Shown here piece after piece: positions 9,929 to 18,015 of a DNA stretch of 64,000 nt. The notes beneath the pieces were generated by a model, which was not told the origin of the DNA, searched no databases, and was given only the letters and a program-made list of their open reading frames with translations. The position numbers and the translations under genes were made by a program. Every line of letters begins with the position of its first letter. Position 1 is the first letter of the stretch. Origin of the DNA: Verrucomicrobiota bacterium (lineage in GTDB: Bacteria; Verrucomicrobiota; Verrucomicrobiia; Limisphaerales; JACRJZ01); contig JACRJZ010000057.1 in assembly GCA_016219875.1 (NCBI GenBank), positions 1 through 64,000 on the forward strand. The letters are read 5' to 3'.

Positions 9929-11005
9929 ATGAGCACATCACCCTCCGACCTCCAAGCCGCCCAAATCCAACTCGACGCCCACGTGCGCGAGATCATCGCC
10001 TGGCATTTCTCGCCCGACACCGGCTCTCCGTTCTGGCTCGATTGGGCCAAGAAGAACTTCGATCCGCGCAAAGAAGTGAGTTCCTTCGCCGACCTCGTCG
10101 TTAGGTTCCCGCACTTCCAGGACGAGTGGCTGCGCGACCTCCAACCCGAAGTCTGGGTGCCCGCCGCGTTCAAGGGGAAACCCTTCAACATCTTCGAGAC
10201 GGGCGGCACCACCGGCATGCCCAAGCAGCGCATCGGCTGGAATGACTACAAGACCGATTACGAGGAGTTCAGTGGGAAGATCAGCGACGCGCATTTCCCG
10301 CGCGGTGCGGCGTGGCTCATGGTCGGCCCCACCGGCCCGCGCCGATTGCGGCTCGCCATCGAGCACCTTGCCAACTTCCGTGGCAGCTCCTGCTACTTCG
10401 TCGATCTCGACCCGCGCTGGGTGAAGAAAGTCATCGCCGCGAAGCAGTTCGACCAAGCCAAAGCCTACATGGAGCACGTCGTGGACCAGGCCGTGACTCT
10501 CCTCAAGCACCGCAAGATCGCCGGTCTCTTCACCACACCGAAGCTGCTGGAGGCGCTGGCCGAAAAGATCAACCTCCACGACGCCGGCATCCGCGGCGTC
10601 TTCTGCGGCGGCACCACGATGGCGCCGCAATACGTCCGCTTCATCGTCGAGGAAGTGCTGGAAGGCCGCATCGGCTTCTACCCGACCTACGGCAACACGC
10701 TCATGGGCCTGGCCGCGAGCGTGCCGCTCCGGCCCGAAGACAAATTCTCCATCACCTACTACGCCCCTCAACCGCGCGCTGTCCTCCGGGTGGTAGATCC
10801 GTCTGATCCGTCCCATCCGGTCCAATACGACCAATGGGGCCGCGTGGAACTGACCACGTTGACGAAGGAATTCTTCATGCCCCGCTTCCTCGAACGCGAC
10901 GAAGCCATCCGCCGCGAACCGCGCGAACCTTACGCCTGGGACGGCGTGGCCGAAGTGCGGCCGTTTGGGGCGATGGAGAAGAACATTGTGGAAGGGGTTT
11001 ATTGA
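9929..11005 (+). CDS. adenylate-forming enzyme-like protein (phenylacetate-CoA ligase / LuxE-like fold)
   Basis: ETGGTTGMPKQRIGW nucleotide-binding motif, FCGGTTMAPQYVRF, GFYPTYGNTLMGLA. Confidence 0.65.
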   Translation: MSTSPSDLQAAQIQLDAHVREIIAWHFSPDTGSPFWLDWAKKNFDPRKEVSSFADLVVRFPHFQDEWLRDLQPEVWVPAAFKGKPFNIFETGGTTGMPKQRIGWNDYKTDYEEFSGKISDAHFPRGAAWLMVGPTGPRRLRLAIEHLANFRGSSCYFVDLDPRWVKKVIAAKQFDQAKAYMEHVVDQAVTLLKHRKIAGLFTTPKLLEALAEKINLHDAGIRGVFCGGTTMAPQYVRFIVEEVLEGRIGFYPTYGNTLMGLAASVPLRPEDKFSITYYAPQPRAVLRVVDPSDPSHPVQYDQWGRVELTTLTKEFFMPRFLERDEAIRREPREPYAWDGVAEVRPFGAMEKNIVEGVY

Positions 11006-11036
11006 CGCGTTTGGACAGCGCGCTTATTTAAGGGAC

Positions 11037-11579
11037 ATGACGCTGGCTGAGAAGATCGGCGCTCCTGCCAAACCTTCGTTGCTGCTGGAGAAAGCAGCAC
11101 GACTGGGGCTTGGCAATGCCGGTATGCTTGAAGCTCTGGCCGTAGCGCGAGGCTGCTGGCATTACCAGCACCCCGAAATGGCAGAACCGCCGAAACTGTC
11201 CGAGGCTCAGTTTACAAACGAGGAGCTTGCCATCGCCCTGCTCTCTCCGAGTCTTCCCTACTCGCCGCACACGATTCGTGTGGGCGCAGCCATGCTGGGC
11301 GCGGAAGGTAACGGTGCTGAGAGCCTTGCCGAGCTCGCTGCGAGCGAAGGATGCGAGATGGTTGTGCGCTACATCGCCGAAGCAGCTTCGGAGTTTGAGC
11401 CAGAACATCGTTTCTGGACTGAGTTGCTCCGTCGCCTCCACGACACAAGCGAGCCGGCAGAAGGCATCCTTCCACACCCGACCCGCTTCGTGTCTATGAC
11501 TGGCATCACCCGCGCCGGCCGTGGCAGAGTGACCAACTGGATTCGCCCGCGCCCCGAGTTGGCGGCTGCGCATGGATAA
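11037..11579 (+). CDS. hypothetical protein
   Basis: ORF with ATG at 11037 after purine-rich aaggga; no recognisable family. Confidence 0.6.
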   Translation: MTLAEKIGAPAKPSLLLEKAARLGLGNAGMLEALAVARGCWHYQHPEMAEPPKLSEAQFTNEELAIALLSPSLPYSPHTIRVGAAMLGAEGNGAESLAELAASEGCEMVVRYIAEAASEFEPEHRFWTELLRRLHDTSEPAEGILPHPTRFVSMTGITRAGRGRVTNWIRPRPELAAAHG

Positions 11580-11611
11580 CCCTTCGCTGATCGTCCAGAA
11601 ATTTGCAGCCT

Positions 11612-12274
11612 ATGACAAACCTGACTACGACAAACTTGGCACTTAAACTTGCGCCAGAAACAGACCCGAAGTGCGATGGTTTTCGCTATTTAGTCTCTGT
11701 TGCTCCGAGCTTTCTTTGGTTTCTTTTGGTTGTTGTGGTCATCGTGCTTCTTTGGCCCACGCTGAAACAACTGCTCAGCCACTTGGCGTGGAGAGTGAAG
11801 TCTGGTTCAGCAGTTGAGTTTGGTTCTTATTTCAAGCTGAGTGCAGCGTACGCGGCTCCCGAACCCGACGTCAAAGCTGATGAGCAATTTGCTGAAGTCC
11901 GCAAAGACGATGGGACTTTCGCGAATTGCCGCGAGAAGTTTTACTCTGCTAGCCAATGGCTGTTCCTGGTTCATCGACTCTCTGTTTCAGTTCAAAAAGA
12001 CCAACTTTACGACATCACGCTGTATCTCCTTCCCCACAAGGACAAAACCCTCTTTGGAGTCAAGCGGGTGGAATACTACTTCGGGAGATACTGGGGGAGC
12101 AGGATCTTTGCTTCGACGGATCGGTCTAATGCTTTTGCCGTGAGCACCTCTGCGTACGGACCATTTGTCTGCACTGCAAAGGTTGTGTTCCAAGACGGCC
12201 AGGAAGTTTTCCTTCATCGCTACGTTGATTTCGAAGCAGGCCCCATTGGCAAGGTGCCACCCGACAAACGCTGA
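11612..12274 (+). CDS. membrane-anchored protein with prokaryotic YEATS (pYEATS)-like domain
   Basis: One TM helix (FLWFLLVVVVIVLLWP), then LYDITLYLLPHKDKTLFGVKRVEYYFGRYWGSRIFASTDRSNAFAVSTSAYGPFVCTAKVVFQDGQEVFLHRYVDFE; TTG at 11603 is an alternative start. Confidence 0.6.
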   Translation: MTNLTTTNLALKLAPETDPKCDGFRYLVSVAPSFLWFLLVVVVIVLLWPTLKQLLSHLAWRVKSGSAVEFGSYFKLSAAYAAPEPDVKADEQFAEVRKDDGTFANCREKFYSASQWLFLVHRLSVSVQKDQLYDITLYLLPHKDKTLFGVKRVEYYFGRYWGSRIFASTDRSNAFAVSTSAYGPFVCTAKVVFQDGQEVFLHRYVDFEAGPIGKVPPDKR

Positions 12275-12293
12275 GATCGAATGACAGAGTGCA

Positions 12294-13862
12294 GTGAACA
12301 CCATTCCCCACCTCCCCGTTCTCCGCCTTGGCCGCAACTACGAGAGCCTCGACCAGATCGAGGTCAAGGACCACCGCACCGGTGAAGTCAAAGCCGCCGT
12401 GTCGTCGGTCAACGCCGGCATTGTCCGCAAGGACCTCCAGAAACTCGCCGCCGCCCGCGCCGCGTTGAAGAAGTTCACCAGCGCCCAACTCATCGAACTC
12501 TGCGCCAAAGCCGGCGATTTGTTCCTCAACGACACCCTCCCGCTTGGCGACAAGGGCCACACGCAGTCGCCGCAAGACTATGTCCTGGCGCTTTCCGCCA
12601 CCAGCGGCCTGCCGCACGTCATGGTCCGGCGAAACATGCAGAAGATTCACCACGCGCTGACCAACATGCGCACGGTGCTCAACGGCCTCACCCGCGGGCT
12701 CGATCTCGCCATCCTCGACCAGGGCCACGGCACCGTCGCCGGTTCGCCGTGCAGTTACTACCCCACCACGCAGGCACTTGGACTCGTAATGCCCAGCAAC
12801 TCCCCGGCGGTGAACTCCCTGTGGCTCCCCGCCATCGCGCTCAAGACGCCCGTCGTCATCAAGCCGGGACGCGAAGAGCCCTGGACGCCCTACCGGCTCG
12901 TGCAGGCGTTCATCGCGGCGGGTGTCCCGGCGGAGGCGTTTGGCTTCTATCCCACCGACCACGAGGGCGCCAGCGCGATCCTGAGCCAGTGCGGACGCGC
13001 GCTGATCTTCGGCGACAAGAGCACCACGCAGCAATACGCCCACAACCCGGCCATCCAGATTCACGGCCCCGGCTTCAGCAAAATTCTCATCGGGGACGAC
13101 GAGATCGAAAACTGGCGCAGCTACGTGGACCTGATGGTGGCCAGCATTTCGGAGAACGGCGGTCGCTCCTGCATCAACGCCAGCGCCATCGTCGTGCCGA
13201 AATACGCCACCGAAATCGCCGACGCCCTCGCGCAGGCCCTCGGTCCCATTCAACCCACGCGCCCGGACGACGAGAACGCCCGCCTCTCCGGCTTCGCGAA
13301 TCCCAAGATGGCCGACTATATCGACTCCGCCATCGAGCAAGACCTCCAGACGCCGGGCGCGGTGGACGCGACGGCGAAGTATCGCTGGCCCATGAACTGC
13401 GATGTAGCGCAGGCTTTCCAGCCTGCGGGTTCCGGGGACTTTCGAGTCCCCAGAATGAGCGGCGGACTGGAAAGTCCGCCGAACCCGCAGCCTGGAAAGG
13501 CTGCGCTACAAGCCGGCACCGCTCCTCGCAAAGTGGTCTTTGAAGGCGGCACGTACTTGCGTCCGACCATCGTGCTGTGCGACTCCTTCGCGCACCCACT
13601 GGCCAACCGCGAGTTTCTTTTCCCTTACGCCAGCGTCGTGCAGGTGCCGCAAAACGAGATGCTCAGGCAAATCGGTCCGTCCCTCGTCGTCACTGCCATT
13701 ACTCGCGATCCCAAGTTCCGCGAAGAACTCCTGGAGTCCCCGCTGATCGACCGCCTGAACCTCGGCCCGATCTCCACGATGAAGATTTCCTGGGACCAGC
13801 CGCACGAAGGGAACATGTTCGAGTTCCTCTACAAGAGGCGCAGCATCGAACGGGCGTGGTGA
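12294..13862 (+). CDS. aldehyde dehydrogenase superfamily protein (acyl-CoA reductase/LuxC-like possible), GTG start
   Basis: IALKTPVVIKPGREEPWTPYRLVQAF; catalytic-Cys segment SENGGRSCINASAIVVP; carries an in-frame palindromic repeat. Confidence 0.75.
   Translation: MNTIPHLPVLRLGRNYESLDQIEVKDHRTGEVKAAVSSVNAGIVRKDLQKLAAARAALKKFTSAQLIELCAKAGDLFLNDTLPLGDKGHTQSPQDYVLALSATSGLPHVMVRRNMQKIHHALTNMRTVLNGLTRGLDLAILDQGHGTVAGSPCSYYPTTQALGLVMPSNSPAVNSLWLPAIALKTPVVIKPGREEPWTPYRLVQAFIAAGVPAEAFGFYPTDHEGASAILSQCGRALIFGDKSTTQQYAHNPAIQIHGPGFSKILIGDDEIENWRSYVDLMVASISENGGRSCINASAIVVPKYATEIADALAQALGPIQPTRPDDENARLSGFANPKMADYIDSAIEQDLQTPGAVDATAKYRWPMNCDVAQAFQPAGSGDFRVPRMSGGLESPPNPQPGKAALQAGTAPRKVVFEGGTYLRPTIVLCDSFAHPLANREFLFPYASVVQVPQNEMLRQIGPSLVVTAITRDPKFREELLESPLIDRLNLGPISTMKISWDQPHEGNMFEFLYKRRSIERAW
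13404..13509. repeat. palindromic repeat inserted in frame inside the ALDH gene
   Basis: Arms 13404-13432 and 13481-13509 pair with 2 mismatches in 29; inner hairpins ggggactttcgagtcccc and ggcggactggaaagtccgcc. Confidence 0.9.
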
Positions 13863-13871
13863 ACCGGCCGC

Positions 13872-16574
13872 TCACTCTAATTTACTCAGAACGTTTGCGA
13901 TGAGTTGCGGTTTCCGCGAAGCAGCCAGCAGGGGCTGGATGGCAAATTGCGACGGGTAGAAATGCCGCGCTTCGTACGCCCAGAACCACAGACCCCCGTC
14001 CGCAGCCAGCCCGGCCATCCCCTCTCCGTAAGGGCAGATCGCTACCCAGTCTGAGTGTGAACTGAACCGCGTTGCGCGCGCCGTGGCTGGCCGGACCACC
14101 GGGTCATCAGGAAAGTCCCACTTCCACAACGTGCCGTCAGCTTTGAGCGTCACCACCAGATAATCGGTACAGACCAAACCGAGCCAGTTGGATTCGTTCC
14201 TCAGTTGGACATCTAGCTTCGTCCATTCCTTCGCACCCCGCTGCCACTCTCTGCAAACACGGAATGTTCCGTCCTCGCGCACGCCGAGTTGAATCACGCG
14301 GCGGCCGGGAACAGCAGTCATTGACCGGCTGCGCCACCCAGCATCATCCCACTGCGGAGTTCGCCGAAGGGAAGACTGGTCATCAAGGCGAAGGACTCCC
14401 GGCTCGTCCCGTTTGAGGCCACCGGGGTTGTATGGGAGCCACGTGCGGCCATCAGCCTTTCGGAACTCAATCGCTGGTGGTTCCCCCACGGCTAGCTCGG
14501 CCCAATCGGAGTCCGTTCCCAGCCGCTCCGGCGTGAACGCGCGCAAACCGGGCCAGGGTTTCCGATCATCAATGTGGTTGGTGCCCAAGCGCCATAGCGT
14601 GCCGTTCGTCTTCAAGAGAAACGCCGGCAGATGATCGCCCGCGACGCTCTTCCAGTCGTTGTCGCTGCCGACTCGCACCATCCGGACCAGTCCTGCGCCG
14701 GCAGCGGGGCTTGGAGGCCAGAAGGTGGTGTGGTCGTCCGGCGTCCCCGAAACCCACAGGCTTCCGTCGTTCTTGGTGGCGGCCACTTCGCGGAAAAACA
14801 TGGCCACGCTGGTCCAGTTGCTGCCTTCGAGGGACCGGAAGTAGGAGCCGGTCATTTTCTCGCCGGTCAGAATGGCTCTCCAACTCGGCAGCATGGGCCG
14901 AAAACGGTCACTCCAGACTCGTCCCCCGGGAAGTTGGGCAACCAGCGTGGTGTTGCCACTACTCCTCAGCGTCACGCCCTGCGTCGAGGTCAAACGAGCC
15001 GGCCCATGCGGCCCCTCCAGTGGAGTGACCAGTTCCCAAACGCGATGGTAGATCGCCGTCGTGGCCACGATTACACACGCAAACGAACCCAAGACACCGA
15101 CCGCGTTGCGCCACCACATGGGCCAGCCAACCCGCAAGCGTTTGAAATTCCATGAGGCCAGCCAGGCGAGCGTCAACGCCAGCCCCGGCACCCCGACGAG
15201 AAAGATCAGCCAGCCCCGCCAGGGCGGGCGGGGAACCAAGGCTCCCATTCGAGAGGCGAAATTCGCGAGAACCGCGGCGACGAAAAAACCCAGCATCGCC
15301 AACCCCGCTGCTTGCAGCATGGAGCGCGTGAGGGTGGACGCGTAGAAGGCGATCGCCACAACGGCGATGACCATCACGAGCAGCGCGAGGCCGGAAACCG
15401 CCGGAGCGACGGCGTGAAGACCATTGAAGAGCGCCTCAAAAGAGGCCCCGACTCCCGGTAGGTGGATGTCGTAGCTGTCCGTCTCCCCTTTGATGTTCAG
15501 GCCGATCTGCGAATGGACCCGGTCTCCCTCGAACAGCAGTGGCATGACCACGCCCAAAGGAAGGGACAATAACAGCGCAACGCTGAACTTGGTTCGCAGT
15601 TGCGTCCGCCGCTTCACGGGCAGGCAGAGTTGCGCTTCCAAGGTGCCGAATCTTCGCTCTTCAGCCACGGCGGCGCAGCCCACCAACATCGCCATGACCA
15701 GCCACAAGACCCAGAAGTGGTCCGCGAAAAGCGCCAGCACGGGCGAACCGCGGAACCCCTCCTCAAGCGTCCGCGCAACGATGACAGCAAGATGCAGCAG
15801 GGCAAGCCCGCCGGCGATGACCAATTGCGATTGGTGGAGTTGGAATTCCTTGGCCAACAACGCGGCCTGTGGACGGAAGCGCCGCCGTTCGTTGCGCCCG
15901 GCCCGCAAAGCCCTGAGGCCAGGCACCTCCGGCATCGTGATCAGGCGGCCAATCCACTGCACATCCTGAGCGCGCAGGAACAGGTGCTTGGCCCAGAAAA
16001 AGCCCGTGACAGCATAGACCGCGAAGACGCCGATCAGTATGGAGTCGCCTCCCTCCGGATACGCCTTCGTCAGCCTTAGCACCACCATCACCAGGCCGGC
16101 TGGAACGAGCACCGTGAACCAGAACGCCACCGTGACTTGCCGAAACAACAGCGCGGTCCACAGGGCGCCGGAGTAGGCCGAGAGCCCAACCAGCGCGCTG
16201 GTCAACAAGATGGCGCGCGTCCCTGGCAGCGGTTGTTCGGGTGGCATGGTCAAGAGCAGCGAAAGGCACCAAACCACCAGCACCAGTCCAAAGGCCACCA
16301 GCAGCAAAAGGCTTTTCGTCCACCAGACGCGCGCCCGCGACACGGGCTGGCTCAGCAGATGGCCAAAGGTGTGGGCGCTGAATTCGCCCCCGAACGAGTC
16401 CAGTGCCAAGGCCACCGCCGCGGCCGGACAGAGTCCCAGAACCAGGAGCGACCTGATCGTCAAAAGAGCGTCGTTTGTGCCATGGGGCAAGAAGCAACTC
16501 ATCCCAGCCAGCGCCAGCGCCAGGAGAAACCCCGGCAGCAGCAGCCTTACTTCCTTGCGAACGAAGGCGTTCAT
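13872..16574 (-). CDS. ABC-2 type permease fused to C-terminal RCC1-like beta-propeller
   Basis: N-terminal ~515 aa with many TM segments; C-terminal repeats DWKSVAGDHLPAFLLKTNGTLWRLG, DWAELAVG, LKADGTLWKWD, SDWVAICPYGEGMAGLAADGGLWFWA. Confidence 0.75.
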   Translation of the reverse strand: MNAFVRKEVRLLLPGFLLALALAGMSCFLPHGTNDALLTIRSLLVLGLCPAAAVALALDSFGGEFSAHTFGHLLSQPVSRARVWWTKSLLLLVAFGLVLVVWCLSLLLTMPPEQPLPGTRAILLTSALVGLSAYSGALWTALLFRQVTVAFWFTVLVPAGLVMVVLRLTKAYPEGGDSILIGVFAVYAVTGFFWAKHLFLRAQDVQWIGRLITMPEVPGLRALRAGRNERRRFRPQAALLAKEFQLHQSQLVIAGGLALLHLAVIVARTLEEGFRGSPVLALFADHFWVLWLVMAMLVGCAAVAEERRFGTLEAQLCLPVKRRTQLRTKFSVALLLSLPLGVVMPLLFEGDRVHSQIGLNIKGETDSYDIHLPGVGASFEALFNGLHAVAPAVSGLALLVMVIAVVAIAFYASTLTRSMLQAAGLAMLGFFVAAVLANFASRMGALVPRPPWRGWLIFLVGVPGLALTLAWLASWNFKRLRVGWPMWWRNAVGVLGSFACVIVATTAIYHRVWELVTPLEGPHGPARLTSTQGVTLRSSGNTTLVAQLPGGRVWSDRFRPMLPSWRAILTGEKMTGSYFRSLEGSNWTSVAMFFREVAATKNDGSLWVSGTPDDHTTFWPPSPAAGAGLVRMVRVGSDNDWKSVAGDHLPAFLLKTNGTLWRLGTNHIDDRKPWPGLRAFTPERLGTDSDWAELAVGEPPAIEFRKADGRTWLPYNPGGLKRDEPGVLRLDDQSSLRRTPQWDDAGWRSRSMTAVPGRRVIQLGVREDGTFRVCREWQRGAKEWTKLDVQLRNESNWLGLVCTDYLVVTLKADGTLWKWDFPDDPVVRPATARATRFSSHSDWVAICPYGEGMAGLAADGGLWFWAYEARHFYPSQFAIQPLLAASRKPQLIANVLSKLE

Positions 16575-17476
16575 GCGGTTGGCTTGGACAAGTGTTTGGA
16601 CGCGACGAAGATTTCCTCCAACGTCAGCGATTCGGTCTGCACATCCTCCGGCTGGCAGGCTTTCAACTTGGCGATGATCTCTTCGCTGCTGCCGTTGGAG
16701 AGGACTTCGACTTCGCGACCGGTTTGCTTCACGCTCAACGCGCCGGGCAAGTCGAGCTTCGCGGGCGGTTGGGTGAAGCGAGCGCGAATTTTTCGGAAGC
16801 GATCCCGTGCGGCGTCGGCGTCCATCGTCAGCAATTCGCGGCCCTGCTCGATGATCGTGAATTCGTCAATCAAGCCCTCGAACTCGGAAATGAGATGCGT
16901 GGAGACGAACACCGTTCGGCGCTGAGGATCGCCGGACTGATACGCGCCGATGACGGTCTCAATGAACTCGCGGCGCACGATGGGATCAAGGCCGGAGGTC
17001 GGTTCGTCGAGCAGGAGCAGTTCCGGCTCGGGACAGATCGCGCCGACGAGCGCGAGTTGTGTCCGCTGGCCTTTGGAGAGCGCGCTGGCCTTCTGGTCGG
17101 CGTTCAGCCCGAAGCGCCGCAGTAAGTCGGCCTCAATGTCGCGGTTCCAGTGCGCGCGGAACGAGGCGAGGTAGTCAAGAGTCCCGCGCACGGTCATCCA
17201 CGGGTAGAACGCGACCGTGTCCGGCACATAGGTGAGGCGCGACTTGACGGCGACTTCCTCCTTCTGCGGGTCGAGGCCGAACACGCGCACCGTGCCGCTG
17301 GTGGGCCGCAGCAGGTTCAAGAGGCACTTGATGGTGGTGGTCTTGCCCGCGCCGTTGCGACCGAAGAAGCCGTAGCAGCGGCCTGGCTTCACTGTGAGGC
17401 TGAGGCCGTCCACGGCGTCGAGCTTGCCGTAGCGGCGGGTGAGGTCCTTGATTTCGATGACTGGGGTCTCGTTCAT
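16571..17476 (-). CDS. ABC transporter ATP-binding protein
   Basis: Walker A GRNGAGKTT, signature SKGQRTQLAL, Walker B LLLLDEPTSGLDP; overlaps permease start by 4 nt. Confidence 0.93.
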   Translation of the reverse strand: MNETPVIEIKDLTRRYGKLDAVDGLSLTVKPGRCYGFFGRNGAGKTTTIKCLLNLLRPTSGTVRVFGLDPQKEEVAVKSRLTYVPDTVAFYPWMTVRGTLDYLASFRAHWNRDIEADLLRRFGLNADQKASALSKGQRTQLALVGAICPEPELLLLDEPTSGLDPIVRREFIETVIGAYQSGDPQRRTVFVSTHLISEFEGLIDEFTIIEQGRELLTMDADAARDRFRKIRARFTQPPAKLDLPGALSVKQTGREVEVLSNGSSEEIIAKLKACQPEDVQTESLTLEEIFVASKHLSKPTA

Positions 17477-17491
17477 GATTTCACCTCGCGA

Positions 17492-17884
17492 TCATTTCTC
17501 TTGTTTGCTTTCGAAGTAGTCGAGCCGCTCGTGGACCAAAGCGAGGAACGTCTCGCGGTCCACCTGCAAGTGGTGGGCGGTGACCACGGCCTCGTCGATT
17601 TCCTTGAGGAGTAGTTTCTGTCTCACCTGCTTGGTGAACGGCGTGTTGTTCTCTTTCAGGAAGCAACCCTTGCCGGGCAGCGTCTCGATCACGCCCTGGC
17701 TTTCCAACTCGGCGTAGGCCTTGGCGATGGTGTTGCGATTGACGCGCAGGTCCTCGGCCAGTTGGCGGACGGACGGCAGGGCATCGCCGGCGCGCAGCCC
17801 GCCGGAGGCGGCGGCGTAGCGGACCTGGTCCACTAGTTGGAGGTACACCGGCTTGCCGGTTTTGAAATTGACCTGAAGGAGCAT
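17492..17884 (-). CDS. GntR family (YtrA subfamily-like) transcriptional regulator
   Basis: N-terminal wHTH QLVDQVRYAAASGGLRAGDALPSVRQLAEDLRVNRNTIAKAYAELESQGVIETLPGKGCFL, short C-terminus, next to ABC genes. Confidence 0.9.
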   Translation of the reverse strand: MLLQVNFKTGKPVYLQLVDQVRYAAASGGLRAGDALPSVRQLAEDLRVNRNTIAKAYAELESQGVIETLPGKGCFLKENNTPFTKQVRQKLLLKEIDEAVVTAHHLQVDRETFLALVHERLDYFESKQEK

Positions 17885-17892
17885 GTCGTTAT

Positions 17893-17914
17893 CTGTCCTA
17901 TGCCACTAGGACAG
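17893..17914. promoter_or_regulatory. putative GntR autoregulatory operator (perfect inverted repeat)
   Basis: CTGTCCTA-tgccac-TAGGACAG, 8+8 perfect arms, 9-30 nt upstream of the GntR start codon. Confidence 0.6.
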
Positions 17915-18015
17915 TTGGCCGGCCTTGTCAAGCGGGAATTTGGCGCGGCGAACTCATCGACTTCACCACGAAATCTTCTTGCCAACCCGCGCCGCCTCGG
18001 CCAACAGGAGCAGGC

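Noticed and set aside
9929-13862. Bioluminescence lux operon
   Set aside because: Only LuxE/LuxC-like folds; no luciferase subunits or acyltransferase.
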